Of a stretch of 64,000 nt of DNA, positions 11,891 to 23,994 are shown piece after piece. The notes below the pieces were generated by a model. It had not been told where the DNA came from and ran no database searches. It saw only the letters and a list, made by a program, of their open reading frames with translations. Made by a program: the position numbers and the translations under genes. The DNA comes from Gnetum montanum (Eukaryota > Streptophyta > Gnetopsida > Gnetales > Gnetaceae): the NCBI GenBank assembly GCA_015680685.1, contig MNCI01009202.1, forward strand, positions 61,270-125,269. The letters are read 5' to 3'. The stretch's first letter is position 1; every line of letters begins with the position of its first letter.

Positions 11891-12414
11891 TGATGAGTGG
11901 TGACTAGACCCTACACCCAACCATATGAATCACTAAGCGTTCGTGCACACGATCCAGTCGAATTTCATGGACTTATAGCCTTCTAAGTATGCTAGTCTCT
12001 AGGAAGTGAAACTAACTATTGCAATCATTATTTTCCAAATTACACTTGTGAAATGCAAACGTATGGTTTAAGTGCAACTGAGGCATATGATTTTTATCAT
12101 TTTTACATTTTATACTTTAAGTCGCCTAAGGGTAAAGAATGATGTATAAAATAAAATAATTGAACCTAGCTATCTACACCTAGCTAATCCTACCATAAGC
12201 ATACGTTCCCACTTGTCATACACATCCTGAACACGTTTAACGCTACTCAATTATCAAACATTAAGCGTTACTAGGATTACCAAGCACCAAGCATATGCTT
12301 GAAGTTGTCATAATTATGTGCTTAATTAATCATTATTTAATCTAACTTAATTACTTAAATAATTAAAGAAAATTACATAAAATATTACATGCATAAATAA
12401 ACAATTAATCTGTT
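11891..12414 (-). repeat. Truncated 3' LTR of element D (R/U5 side)
   Basis: On plus it begins TGATGAGTGGTGAC and carries the family motifs CACACGATCCAGTCGAA and GATTACCAAGC. It stops after about 520 bp with no TATA box or U3 palindromes. The same truncated LTR, with the same junction, is in copy 2 of the repeat (63387 on). Confidence 0.65.
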
Positions 12415-12415
12415 T

Positions 12416-12530
12416 CAAAGTGAGCATATGATATTCTTGTTTGCATGGGCATACCCCAATCTTCTTCGTCACTAGTTCTGCCTTGTTTCAATTCTTTAGC
12501 AAGTGATGATTTATCTTTATGTGAAGCCAT
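12416..12530 (-). pseudogene. gag start fragment of element D
   Basis: Start codon 12530-12528; 38 codons (MASHKDKSSLAKELKQG...DEEDWGMP) then TAA at the junction with LTR sequence. The position, about 125 bases inside the PBS, is the same as for the gag start in A, B and C. Hydrophilic and acidic; too short to place in a domain family. Confidence 0.55.
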
Positions 12531-12653
12531 GTTGAAATTGTAACACTTTCTCAAGTGTGTATTATCAAATTTGTTGAAGGGTTATGTGATTTAGCTTTTG
12601 AATTCTAAATACAATGAACTTTGTCAAAACAACTACTCAGCACACATTGACTA

Positions 12654-12671
12654 TCCCTAGCAATAGTGCCA
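12654..12671 (-). other. Primer binding site (tRNA-Asp-like) of element D
   Basis: Minus strand reads TGGCACTATTGCTAGGGA, one base inside the LTR; 13 of 18 bases agree with the plant tRNA-Asp site. Confidence 0.65.
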
Positions 12672-12672
12672 A

Positions 12673-13543
12673 TAATGACTGGTGGAGCAATCCAACACCC
12701 AACCATACAAGTTACGAGTCTTCACACATAATGCAATTGTAATTTGTGGATGGGAAATGTTGATATGCTAGTAATTGAATTAAGCTCATGATTGCTGTCT
12801 TCCCACTCAAACTAGTAAAGTCTAAGGCTATGGTTTAGCTTGTAGTGAGGCATAAGATAAGTGATGTTGTTGGGCCGGTTATGCTCCTAAGTGTAAACAT
12901 TGTAGAATATCTAAGTCTAGTTTATCTAGGAAACATAAATCTATTCTAGCCTATTACGATGGATAACCATTCCTGATTTTCTAGACACATCTTAGGCTTA
13001 TGTAATCACCATTGGGATTACCAAGTATCATGCTACTAGGTGAACCAAGCGATAATACTATTGGGAATACCATACGATCACACTTAATGCTTAAAATCAA
13101 TTGTATCCATTCTGTGTACTATTAACAAGTACAAATAAGGTACTTTGGAAAGTAAGGTGTTAATCTAGCAAAGTAGTAAACATTAAGCTAAATAAGTAGT
13201 AAACATTATGTTAAGTGAAAATAGTAAACTAAGAGAATGCTGCAATGGTGGAAAATGCCTCAATCTTTATTTCCATTCACAACTTATGCCCAAGTACAAA
13301 CAATTGGAACAAATATTTTGTTCACTATGATAGACACTGTGGGTATTCACTATCGCTAAGTCCAAGCTAAGAAATCAAACTACAAGAGTCTAGTTACTAT
13401 GTGAATGAAAAGTTAATGGATCATGCGTCAAAGTGTCATAGTTATAGGGTTGCACACATCCTAAGATATCATATCAATGATGACATAGCATGTGCTACAA
13501 TATTGTATTAACAACATCATTGATATGATATGGTAATGCATCA
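12673..13543 (-). repeat. 5' LTR of element D
   Basis: About 870 bp, starting TAATGACTGGTGG on plus (the usual TGATGAGTGG with two changes). Family blocks for TTTGGTAATCC-type sequence and AATAAAGATTGAG are present on the minus strand, and GATAT palindromes at 13465-13535. The outer end is uncertain: TGCATCA at 13543 or TTATCA near 13560. Confidence 0.6.
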
Positions 13544-13997
13544 AAATATGGATTTATCACTAATAAAACTATATATGCTTGTTGGAGTTAGCCAATTTTT
13601 TGTCCTTTTGCTCATTCTTTTGAGTTTTTGCATTTTTGAGAACCCAAACCTTCCAACAACCATATATTATGAACTAGATACCTTATTTAAGTCATTCAAT
13701 AAATTATGAGCTCCCAGAGTTGCTCTCTACATTATAAGGGTAGGAAATCAATGATTTCAAATAGTTTAGAAATTCCCATTTTTGAATAATTAAGGTAGTA
13801 AATGCTAAGCAATGATAAAAATAATGATTATTTAAAAATGATTAGCTACCTTAGGACCTCTTGGATAATAGATTGCAATCACTCAAGAGCATTAATACAA
13901 ATTCTTTCAAAATAAGCCAAAATCTAAGGATGATTAATGGTAACAATGCCTAAAGATAATGACTAAGACTAATGATTGATTGTTCATGTGATGGCAA

Positions 13998-15960
13998 ATG
14001 ACATCTAAAAGAGGTCCACAATAGGTGTTCTATTCTAAAGAAAGGAAAAGTAACCAAGAGGAGGATATAAATGAGGACATGAATAACCATAACATAAACT
14101 AGAGGCCACACATACAACTAGGACTCTCAGAGAAGAGCTGAAGTTAGAATCAATTAGGCAAATTCAAATTGTAGAGACTCAGTAATATAAGCAAGATGAA
14201 GTACTTAGACCTAGGCTAAGCCTAGAAGTCACCTTAATGGTGGCATACCTAGAAAAGATCAGGACCAATGAAATTTAAGGTTCCATCCTATAGGAACCCA
14301 ACTTTAGGCCTTTCTTAGAGTTTACTCCTCAAGAGGTTCATGACCAATTGCAAGCATCACCAATGTGGGACACCACTTCTACAAATGAAGAGTAGTATCT
14401 TGGTGAGATATATGTCATCTAGAAAAATCATCAAGAAGATGCTAGAGATTTGGGTAGTGCTACAATTTTCTCTATGATGATGGAGCAGGAAGAAGAAGTA
14501 ACAATGGTAATTATGCCATACAAAATATAGGAGATAGTTGCAAAGGCAATGGCTATCTAAATTGAAGTACTAGCAGTTCCTACAGCACTGGTACTAGACT
14601 TTGTGATAATGGTAGACATCTAGATGTTCATAGGAACTAGTTCAAGAAGTATGAATGTAGCTTAGCATGAGGAAGTGCTGGATAAATTGGTTGGCATAGA
14701 GCCATCCGTTTTAGATGTATTTGACATTCCAAAAGATATTACATTAATCCAATTTGAATAGATTAAGACAAAGGGTAAGCTTTTAATTGTAGAAACATAA
14801 CTTCAAGAGGTTACACCATTGAACCAAAAACTAATAGCTAAAGTTGTCCAATTGAAAGCTCATTTGTTTGATCTTGGTCTTCTCCAAGCTAGTTTAACTA
14901 GAGATAAGACATTTGAACAACTCAAGACTAAACAATAATAGGTTGACATGGAAAATAATAGAGTCATCTTAGATGTGTCCTTGACAAAGGAAATATTAAA
15001 TAAAATAAACAAGAACCATACCCAAGTATGCAAGGAAAATAAGGATTTGATGAAGGAAAGTCGAAGAATACTTAAGGTTAAGTACCAGTAGGAGCAATTG
15101 ATGAAAGTAAATGTGAATGTATGGATATTGATAGTAAAAAATAAAAATATTTTAATGAAGAAAGTATGTGCAATAAGGAAAAAATCAACAATCAAGATCA
15201 CCACCTAAAAGAATGAGGCCTTGAATATGAAAAACATAGAGTTATTACAAGGAATAGGTTAAGGTGTAGAAAGAAATTAATGAAAAGAGGATTTGATGGG
15301 CTAAGAATAAAATGAATGAAGCCCTTTAGTAACTCCAAGGTGATGCATGGTAGTGCATCTTTGATGAGCTCAATGCTTATAATAAAGTAGAAATTTACAT
15401 GAAGGAGTTGCCAATTGAAGAGATGAAAAAGTACATGGATTTGGCAAATCTTTGCTATGCCAATCTCACAATGCTTACTACTAGGAGATCAAGATCCAAA
15501 CTAGAGAAGTGGCTAGTTCATACTTTTTATACAAAAATAATTACAAGCTCCATAAAGAGACATGAAAAAAATTGGAAGTAGGTAGTATGAAGCTTAAATA
15601 CCTCAAAGTAAAGTTGGAAAATCAAAAAATTGTAGTACAGAGCTTAGCTAGATGAATGAGTGACTACCAAGAGTTGCAAAACATAATGAAGTCATTCAAT
15701 ATTAAATGAAAATAGTTGATTCCTTGATTCATCAATGCTCATGAGATGTTTCTAATCCTACCTTATCCTTGGGAGGTTCCCATAACTACTAATCTAGGTG
15801 AATTGGCTTGGAGAATCCATGATCCTAGGACAAAGGAAAAGAAAATGAAGGCTTGACTAGATGCATTTCAACTAAGATCAACAACAACATTAGCAACAAG
15901 GTAGCCATAGCTCACATCAAGGCACAAGAAGCCATCATTGCTTAGCACCATTAACGGCAT
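13998..15960 (+). pseudogene. Sense extra ORF (plant-transposon-protein-like + coiled coil) of element F
   Basis: Begins MTSKRGPQ, matching MTPKRGQQ of element B at 39350. The next recognisable part (EFTPQEVHDQLQASPMW, about 14320-14380) matches FAPEAAKDQLKGFPLWP of B. The central domain of about 250 residues present in B is then missing. The rest (from EEVLDKLVGIEPS near 14670) aligns with B's long coiled coil, including YMDLANLCYANLTMLT at 15440 and the terminal PWEV...ELAW..HDP block near 15770. Many stops and frame changes. Function unknown; the protein family is discussed under element B. Confidence 0.65.
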
Positions 15961-16180
15961 GTGCCTTGTAACATTTTTGTATATATTTACACAAATTGTT
16001 TTTTGTAATGTCTTTAATTTTGTTATTAGTTCATGATTGTAAATAGTTGAACAAATTTTGTAATCCAATACTCAAATTATTCAATTAGTTAGAGTCAATC
16101 TAGTCACTTCCATAATTTTTAAACAACTCAATCCCAAACTTGTGAACTTTAGAATGAGTTTTCAATTAGTTGTGGAGGCA

Positions 16181-16927
16181 TGATGAGTATCAATTTTGAG
16201 ATTTTAAGTGGTTGTGTTAATGCATTAGCATTGGCAGAAGCATAATAAATGCCTATATAAATGGTGTACTCACCACATTTATAGCATCATTAGGTTAATA
16301 GCTAGGGAAACTTTGTCAATTTGTTCTTGTAATCATTAGAATTTATCACCAAGTGCCTACAATGTGAATTAAGTGGATTGTACAAAATTTTATTCAAGTG
16401 ATCATATACTTGAATATATTTTCATGATGATAATAAAATCGATATCCATTTACTTCATTACAACACTTGATTTATTCTTATAATTTGTTTAATTATAGTG
16501 TACTCTTAATTATATTACAGGTGTATAACCAACTACGAGCACAAACACATTAATGTTTGGTAATCTCAGCAGTGCACCACTTAGTATGCCCAGCAGTGAG
16601 TACTTTGGTAACCTAGCAATGTTGGCATATGTTTAGGATCTGTACGAGGAGTTGGGAACAAATGCTTCATGCATAGACTAGATTAGATTTATTTTTTGCA
16701 CTTAGATTAAATAGTTTTGAACTTTAATATTTTAATCATATACTTCAATCACACTTAACCATGTAAACTAAATTCACACAAGTATGATTAGGAAGACAAT
16801 GACTAATAATCTAATGCTTAGCTATCTAGATAATAGAATTAGTTCTAGTTCACGAAATTTGACCAAATTGTGTGTGAATGCTTATTATTTGCATGGTTGG
16901 ATGTAGGGTAAAATTTGTCACTCATCA
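16181..16927 (+). repeat. 3' LTR of element F
   Basis: Starts TGATGAGTATC right after a tract TTGTGGAGGCA equivalent to the polypurine tract of B and C; ends TGTCACTCATCA. About 747 bp with TATATAAAT at 16254-16262 and the GGTAATCTC...GGTAACCTAG motifs of the family. The following five bases are ATTAG. Confidence 0.75.
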
Positions 16928-17696
16928 ATTAGGAATGCCAAAATGTTATCATTGAAAAGATCGTATAATGGATAAACAAACTATAACAATGAGATCAAAT
17001 ACAATAATCAAATGGAGTTTCATAATTTTCAAATCCATAACATAGGAATAACCAACATGTTTGGTAATCTTTTAAGCACATCCTTGGAGGAAAATATGCT
17101 TAGGAGAATAGGAATAAGGAATAAAGAAATGAATTACAAAAATTAATGATTCAATGTTAAAAGAAAATTTTCTTAATAATATGCCTGCATTTAATGAAAA
17201 TATTTATTTATTTATTTCTTTATGTTGAAATAATGAAATATAGGTTGATAGCACAAACTCTACCCACATTGCAACCTAACTATGACCTACTATAAAAGCA
17301 TCTCATCATAAAGCTACTATATACTTGTTGCCACACTAATAAGCAAACACAAATATCAAATGGAGAAAGTAGGGTAATTGTGACCCATTCAAATCTTATA
17401 AGTGGAGATAGGTATTGCAATAAAGTATTAGTAATAAATTGTAAGGATATCCTAGCACAAGGTTACTCCACTATTATTGCACCTATAAAAAATGGTAAGT
17501 ATCAAATATGTATCTTCCTTTTGATAAATTAATGTATGAACAACCACCATTGCGTGCAAGTGCATAACTTCCTTTTGAGAAATCAAAGTACGAACAACCA
17601 TCCTTGAGTGCAAAAATCATGAGTTCAATACCAATTCAATGATCAAAAACTTATCTCTCAAGAAAAGAGAAAGCAAACGCTACCCGTTACAATATA
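16928..17696. other. Intergenic DNA between elements F and B
   Basis: No coding frame or repeat termini seen. This is the DNA into which element B inserted; its last five bases (17697-17701, GTTCT) are the left target duplication. Confidence 0.45.
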
Positions 17697-17701
17697 GTTC
17701 T

Positions 17702-18443
17702 TGATGAATCATGATTTGTCAGGCTCCAATATCAGATCCATGATATCGGGTACGCGATATCATGGCTTGGATAACGATATCAGATACACAATATCGTGAT
17801 TCCTGTGTAAGCTTATAAATACATATTTGGGCCGCACAAGAAAGGGGGAGTCAGTAAGTGTAGGAATAGTCTTTTTTGTTAGTTTTCAGTTAATTTCAAT
17901 TCTTTCCCTAGTGCATGCCCGCAGTGTGATGATTGTAATTGTATGGAACCTTTATTCGAGTGTGACGTATTTGGACATGCACATGATTGGCAATAAAGAT
18001 CGAGATTACTCCATCATTACAACATTCACTTAGTTTTTAATTGTTTAATTATTATTTTTATTGTTATTTATTGTTTTATTAACTAATATTTCTATACTGG
18101 CGTTTCCTATTCCTGTTGTAAATGTAGAATGAGTACGACTTAATCACAAATATTTAAGTGTAACTACTTGGTAACCTAGTAACGTACCTAGGAGCGCTCA
18201 AGTAATACACGTTTGGTAATCCTAGAAGTAGCACACGATGTCCAAGATATGCATGGATGATTAAAGATGGATGCTTATCGCACTTAGGCCAATTAGACAT
18301 CATTTTTCATTTCTTGTCAATTTAATTCAGATTATCTTCCATTGTTCCTAGGAGTAGCCTAGTGTTAGAACTCACATCATACACCTCACTCTGGGCTAAA
18401 CCATATGTGACAAAGTAAAGACTAGTCCAAGTGGGAAGACCAC
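17702..18443 (+). repeat. 5' LTR of element B, first part
   Basis: Starts TGATGAATCATGATTTG. U3 carries GATATC-type palindromes at 17725-17800, then TATAAATA at 17814-17821 and AATAAAGATCGAG near 17991. It is cut at ACCAC (18439-18443), the left duplication of element T. Confidence 0.9.
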
Positions 18444-19848
18444 TGAAACACCGTGAAAATTTCGAGACCTTAGCGGTTCAGCAAAAAGCTGGTGATTCAG
18501 GAAAAGGGTCGTAATAAGGTGCGGCATAGCAAGTTCCTTTTTAGATTAAAATCCTATCCTACCATGCTGCGCGGCATAGCACAAATGAATTCCAGAAGAT
18601 AGAGCAAAGCGACGGGTGCACAGCAACAAGCTTTCAACTTTGCAAATTTTCTACGTTTCGAGAACCTTAACTTTTGGCATATTACGCTACATTACGCAAC
18701 ATGGCGTAATGCAGCGTAATGTCAGAAAGTTATCCGCCACAACATCAAAGATGGAAAATGCCCAAGACTTCCACAACACTTTGATTTTTTGTCAGTGCAC
18801 TATTTTATGCTGAATTACGCTATGAAGCGTAATCTAGCGTGGTGAAGTGTAATCTAGCGTGGTGCAGCGTAATCTAGCATGGTGCAGTGTAATACAAGCA
18901 TAGATAGAAATGGTATAATACAAGCATCAATAGTCCTTACGACATGATACGCTCTTCAGTGTATTGTAGCGTAATCAAGAAATCACCTGTTGCCAAAGCC
19001 CCAACAAGAGCAGTTTACGCCACGTTACGCTTTAGAGCGTAAGGTGGTGTGGCACCGCAAGCTTCAACAACCAACACATCAAGTCAACGACATTTTGTAA
19101 ATTCAGGACACACGTCACCTAAACCGCATCTTTCTCTTGACCCTAATCTTATAAATACTCCAGTTGACAAAGATCAAAGGGGTTGGCAAAAATTTCTCCT
19201 AAGATTGGACGAATTTTCTCTGTGAGCGATTTTTGCCTTCCATTGATAATCATTGGCAGCTTTTAACAAGAGAACAAAGAGGATCAGTAATCACAAGAAT
19301 ATCAAAGGCATTTGGCAAGAATCTTCAATCAGGAATAGTAGGTTGACAGACATTCTACTTTGGGATTGACTTCCTTGTACACAGATTCGCTAGAACAAGG
19401 TAGATCAACCTTTGCTTGTTTCATCTTTGAACAGCTTTCTCGTTGTTGGCACGTGCTTCGCCTAAATCGAAGTCTACTTGTAATAGTTATATTCAATATA
19501 TTTTGTTCGTGAGGTGAATCCCAGATCTTGGGATTGCTCGCATTCTAAATCTGATCTCTTATGCTTCATCTATACAAATCTTGCAAATCGTCGTAAATCG
19601 ATTTCATCGTTTTCAACTACCCGCTAAGTTAACAATATTATATCTTCTCGTAAAGAGCCATCATTCTATCATCCGAATATCACAAAATTTTTACTGATCA
19701 AGTAAGTCCCTGTCTGATTGACAAGACCGTTCAGGGCACCTCGGATTCATTTCCTCTCCAGCATGGTCCTCGCACAGATCCGGGGTTAAAACTGTGTACA
19801 CAGACTTTCGTTCGGTATTTCTAGCGACCGACGTTTTTCGTTGTTATA
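18444..19848 (+). repeat. 5' LTR of element T
   Basis: Starts TGAAACACCGTG and ends GTTGTTATA (the 3' LTR keeps the expected CGTTACA). TATAAATA at 19150-19157. Between 18676 and 19045 the motif GCGTAAT or its complement ATTACGC occurs about eleven times, including a short tandem array GCGTAATCTAGCGTGGTG at 18826-18895. Confidence 0.92.
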
Positions 19849-19854
19849 GTTTTT

Positions 19855-19872
19855 TGGCACTAGAAGGAGGGC
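19855..19872 (+). other. Primer binding site of element T
   Basis: TGGCACTAGAAGGAGGGC, six bases after the LTR and preceded by a T run. The 5' TGGC fits a tRNA ending ...GCCA. The site resembles those of other Tat elements and differs from the tRNA-Asp sites of A-D; I cannot name the tRNA. Confidence 0.6.
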
Positions 19873-20105
19873 CTTCATATCCGATCCACATTTTACGGGT
19901 AGTCTTGTAAGCTATTTGTACCCATTGTCAATTAAACGTAAACGTAATACCTCCGAGGTTGTTTACAAGATTGTGCGATGCAGATCGGTTCCTGCGATGA
20001 TTCCTTTGGAATCCTACAAGATAGAAAGCCCCGATTATTATCTTAGTTTACCTATGCCCTTGCGATCTTTATTCTTATCGTCATTATTTACCAACTGAGT
20101 AGAGA

Positions 20106-22778
20106 ATGACTACATCAACTATCGTCATTGACACTGCCTGCCTTGAGAACCCTTGGACCATGCAAGTTACGCCTCCTATGGTCGAGCAACCACTTAGTCC
20201 GGTGTGACCACACCACTCCCTTAGGCTACAAAATAAGGAGCCTAAGGGACATGCTCAATGCAGGGAACACTATAATTTCCTCTGTGCTAAATTAGCAGCA
20301 AACCTTCCTATGTATCCACAAGAATTCAAGGAAAAATGAGAGTACGAGTTCATGTATTACAACGAGAGGGAACTCATTCCTACATCTAGCACCATCATAC
20401 CCTTGACAGAGCAACAAAAGTGGATCCTAGATCAAATGCTGATGGCAAAGACATTGCTAGAACAACTAGAAGTCTTGTTCCATGAATAGACACTTCACGA
20501 TGGGCAGGACGATCTAGACTCTCACTCTGAAGGAGGTAGTCGTGCTGATTTCACCATGGCCCCTCCTTCCACAACGTCTCGTGTAAATCCGTTGTTCATG
20601 GTCACCACGCCTTTGATGTTATCTAACATCAATCGAGTCCCACACTCACCGCATTTACATTTTCTCTCTCCGACTATCTTCCCAAGTGACGGTCCATCAC
20701 AGATCATTCCTTAGTAAGTGCAATTACCTAACCCATCTCATCGTGTGCCTGCACCTACGTCGCTGCACGTACACGCAACACCTACGTTGCAATTACTTAC
20801 AACACTAACCTTGCTCCTGACTCACATGACTGGGACGGCCACCATAGCATGGCAGGCTCCCAACATGTCTCTCACTGTGCATCCTGTGCAAATAGCCCAT
20901 CATCCCCATTTCCAAGGTCAAGTCCCAAGGGTGCTAAACCCTGTCGCAGGATCGTTGTCTGTGCCCCCGGCTACACAAGCAGCATATTCAATAGCACAGC
21001 CGACAGTGGCCGCCCCATTCACACCAACTACCAGATGGTGGATGCCGCAAGCAGCACCACCTGCAAGGACCATCCCGATAGCACCGACCATCGGCCAAGC
21101 TAACGCCTCTATTACGCCACCCGGTGTAGCCCCTTCTGCCATTCCACGAATGACTTCATCGCCTACAAGTCTAGACCAAGCTTTCTAGCTCATTCAGACC
21201 CTTACAGAAGAGGTCAAGCATCTCATGGTTGTTGGTTCTGACATGATACAAGTCATGGATTTCTACCATGACTATCCTATTAGTCCAGTAGCCCCTGTCC
21301 TATCATTGCCACCGGGGATGCCCCTTCCCCATTTCACAAAATACAATGGGGAAGGTGATTCCAATGCCCACCTGGTCACTTTTAGGTCAGAGTTCTTATT
21401 ATTGCAACAATGGCCACATACTATAATCTGCGTTTTTGCTATGTCCTTAACAAGTAAAGCCCTAGACTAGTATCGAGCCCTCCCACGTGCCTCCATTTCA
21501 ACTTTGGAGGAGCTGTTAACTCAGTTTGTGACCCGTTTCAAGTATAACTTAAATTCGGAAGTCACACTGGACCAGATCATGGGAGTTAAGCAAGACTCGC
21601 TCAAGCTGGTCCAAAAGTTCATATAGTGATGGAGCATCATCTTGAATGAAATCCGCGAACCCATCGCGGAGGCCCATCTACTGGCAATCTTCAAGGGAGC
21701 AGTAAACGACTTTATCAAGTTTAAACTATATTACCTCGCTCCCCGCTCCCTCAGCCAAGCCTTCGCTCAAACTAAGAGTATTTAAGATGTGGTGGAGGCT
21801 AGCAAAGATCCGACGTATATGGTCTACAAGAATGCCCACAGCAAAAGTAAGGACAAAGGCAAAGCCACGACGACTACAGTTGCAGTGGTTGCTGAAGGGG
21901 CCAAGAAGAAGAACAATAACAAGAAAACACCTGCAGAGCCTACTGAGCCAACAACTAGCTCAAACGATGCTAATCAAGAAGCTCCTTCTACCCCTGAAGC
22001 ACCTCCACAGCCGAGACCTACATTTGAGCGTAAGGATCGTTCAAACTATGCAACCTTACCTGTAAAGGCTTCTGAACTCCTCAAATAATTACTGGGAACG
22101 GGCCATATTCGACACAAGATGGTGTCCAAGGAGGCTCTGAAACACCATAGACACCATTGTGAGCTACTCAAGAACCCTTCTCTGGCCCAACCTAATGAAC
22201 CGCCAGTTCTCAAAAACTTTAGGTTGGACCGATTCTGCGACTACCACCAATTGTGTGGCCATGACACGGACTACTACTGGGCGTTGAAGGATAACATTCA
22301 GTGTCTAATAGATCAAGGTAACCTAATATTAGATAGAAGTAGCTTGACACGCCCGAAAAACTAGGCCATGCATGTGTATCAAGACCCGTTAAATGCAAAT
22401 AACGCAGGGTACACAATCAACGTGATAGGGGCTGAGGGAGATAATCAGGGGTAGTCGAAGCGGCCTTTCCTGTTGTGAACGCATCCTCACTCACCCCAAA
22501 CAACATGTGCATCAGCGCTGATGAGTGGCGCTCCAAGGCAACCTTTCATCCTTCGAACTCCATCTCAGAATACTTTTCGACAGCCCCCTATCATTAATGT
22601 CGTGGCGCAACCTACACCCTTAGTCATCAGGGTGCCAAAATCATCAACTATCCCTCCTGTGCAGGGACAATCTTCTAAATCAACCTCTCTTACTATTGAT
22701 ATGGCCAAGGACCCTCTTACGCTGGGGTTTCCAAAACCTCAACCCCTCGCTTCTGTACCCTTGGGCCCCACTTACTAA
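20106..22778 (+). pseudogene. gag of element T
   Basis: Start codon at 20106; one frame is held to 22778, interrupted by about a dozen stops. Order: an N-terminal region to about 20700; a proline/alanine-rich linker; the gag core (PLPHFTKYNGEGDSNAHL at about 21330, and LEELLTQFVTRFKYNL at 21510) typical of Ty3 capsid; a lysine-rich segment (KDKGKATTTT, AKKKNNNKK); and a C/H motif RFCDYHQLCGHDTDYYWAL near 22230 that corresponds to the CxxHxxxGHxTxxC finger of Tat gag with the last Cys changed to Tyr. It is followed by KDNIQCLIDQG as in the family. Most stops are TGA or TAG at sites where Arg or Gln is likely. A frame change near 22770 leads into protease. Confidence 0.85.
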
Positions 22779-22784
22779 AAATGA

Positions 22785-23818
22785 CAAGGCCACACGAACA
22801 CAACTATCTCCTCTTAGCCAAAGGAAACGCAACCCTCGGCCAAATGTCACTCCTCCCCATGAAATTCGCCTCTTAGGGTAAATGGAGGAGGAAAAGGGTG
22901 ACAAATAGCCCGATCGTGGGCGGAATCTCTTCGATTCCCTAGCACAAGTCAAACAGGCTCTGAAACAAAAAAATACAACATTGAGCCTTTATGACTTGCT
23001 CATGACGTCACAGACACATCGTGAGGCTATGGTTCGCATGCTAACATCCATACATGTGGACGAAAGCCTGCCAGTAGACGAAGAAGCAATCCGTTCTATC
23101 ATGCTTCCCCCCGCCACTAAAAAAACTGATCCTACCCCGTTAACCTTTTACGATGAATCCATCAAGGACAACCCTGAAGGTCAGGTGACAACGGTGCCCA
23201 TGTTCATCACCATCCGAGTTGGCCAACACCGAATCCAGAGAGTACATGTATATGATGGGGCAACCACTAATGTCATCCCTTATCCCATAGTGGATAAATT
23301 AGGCCTGATTGATCAGATCAGTCCTACAACGACGTCATGCCTAAAGTCGTTCAACGGGGCATGAGTGCAGGTCAAAGGGACGGTCCACATCAACTTTGTG
23401 GCAGGGGACCAGTTCCCCACAGACACTATGTTTATCATCATCAAGGAGATGCCTGGATTCAATTTGATTCTTTGGAGGTCTTGGTTAGCCCAACTGAGGG
23501 CAGTTTCGTCACCCATTCATCAAGAGATCCATTTTCCCTACGCAGGAGGAGAAGTAGTCATCCGCGGTGATGAAATAACCCCTCAGGCTGTTAATAACAT
23601 AGAAACAGAACAAGGGTCAGAAATCGAAACGCCTGAGAATCAATCCCCTATCCAAATACTCGAGCAAGCAAAAAACAGTGGCTGATGATAGCCTAACTTG
23701 CGCTGAACTACTGTTCTAAGGAGAAGATTGTGCTGCGAAGAAAAAGGGTCATAAATCTCCCCGTCCTTATGCGTCATTAAAGATCAAAGCAATTAAGAAA
23801 CGACTGCAAAGTTAGCCG
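22785..23818 (+). pseudogene. Protease region of element T
   Basis: Reads in the +1 frame relative to gag. After NLFDSLAQVKQALKQ (about 22925) comes a retropepsin-like domain at 23190-23560: VPMFITIRVGQHRIQRVHVY, active-site D-G-A (normally D-[ST]-G), then NVIPYPIVDKLGL, and the flap/C-terminal part PGFNLILWRSWL. A TGA at 23362-23364 interrupts it. After the long open frame ends at 23685, a +1 shift keeps a coding-like stretch (ADDSLTCAELLF, then HKSPRPYASLKIKAIKKRL) up to 23818, directly before GTAAAC, a candidate splice donor. The enzyme would cleave the gag-pol polyprotein. Confidence 0.8.
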
Positions 23819-23994
23819 GTAAACGATGTTGTCTAACTATTACAGTTCCATCATCTATTCTATGCACGCTTACCAGTTATAATTTACACATGTATTTACG
23901 CTTTCCACTAGCTAGTCTCATTATGCTTATGTTTATCTTCATGTTTATGTTTACGTTTCCACCAGTTGTCTTCCTTACTCCTGTTACTCAAAGG

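Larger units (their letters stand above)
8706..12500 (+). repeat. 3.5-kb direct repeat, copy 1
   Basis: From TTATATAATATCTTTGCC onward this matches copy 2 (59859-64000) almost base for base (about 95 percent by eye) in the same orientation, through the LTR fragment at 11891 and past the deletion junction of element D. To the left the two copies have unrelated flanks. Within it are a TATA box (9015-9022) followed 55 bp later by AATAAA (9072-9077), as in an LTR promoter, and a stretch (9825-10220) rich in ACCATGAC/CATGGT words. No protein frame survives. It may be part of an unrecognised retrotransposon that was later joined to the D LTR. Confidence 0.8.
11891..13543 (-). mobile_element. Element D: internally deleted Athila-like element
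   Basis: Read on the minus strand: 5' LTR (13543 to 12673), PBS (12671-12654), leader, the first 38 codons of gag (from 12530), then an abrupt junction near 12415 into the terminal part of another LTR ending at 11891. Everything from gag to the inside of the 3' LTR is missing, as after one large deletion. The right LTR end is eroded, and neither TSD pair nor polypurine tract can be made out. Confidence 0.65.
13998..16927 (+). mobile_element. Element F: 3' half of an Athila-like element
   Basis: Contains the sense-strand extra ORF, a polypurine-like tract and a 3' LTR on the plus strand; no 5' LTR, PBS or gag remains. The order and sequence are those of element B at 39350-50988. The left limit is set by the start of the ORF and could be somewhat earlier. 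Confidence 0.7.

Noticed and set aside
4538-12500. One segmental duplication joining ankyrin gene plus 3.5-kb repeat on both sides of the window
   Set aside because: The DNA between gene and repeat differs (6.3-8.7 kb against 57.2-59.8 kb), and the left edge of the repeat has unrelated neighbours.
14860-15204. 114-codon minus frame rich in Phe/Leu, resembling a membrane protein
   Set aside because: Shadow of the Lys/Glu-rich coiled coil of the extra ORF in element F.
19916-20098. 60-codon leader ORF between PBS and gag of element T
   Set aside because: Begins with a non-ATG codon, no similarity, out of frame with gag.
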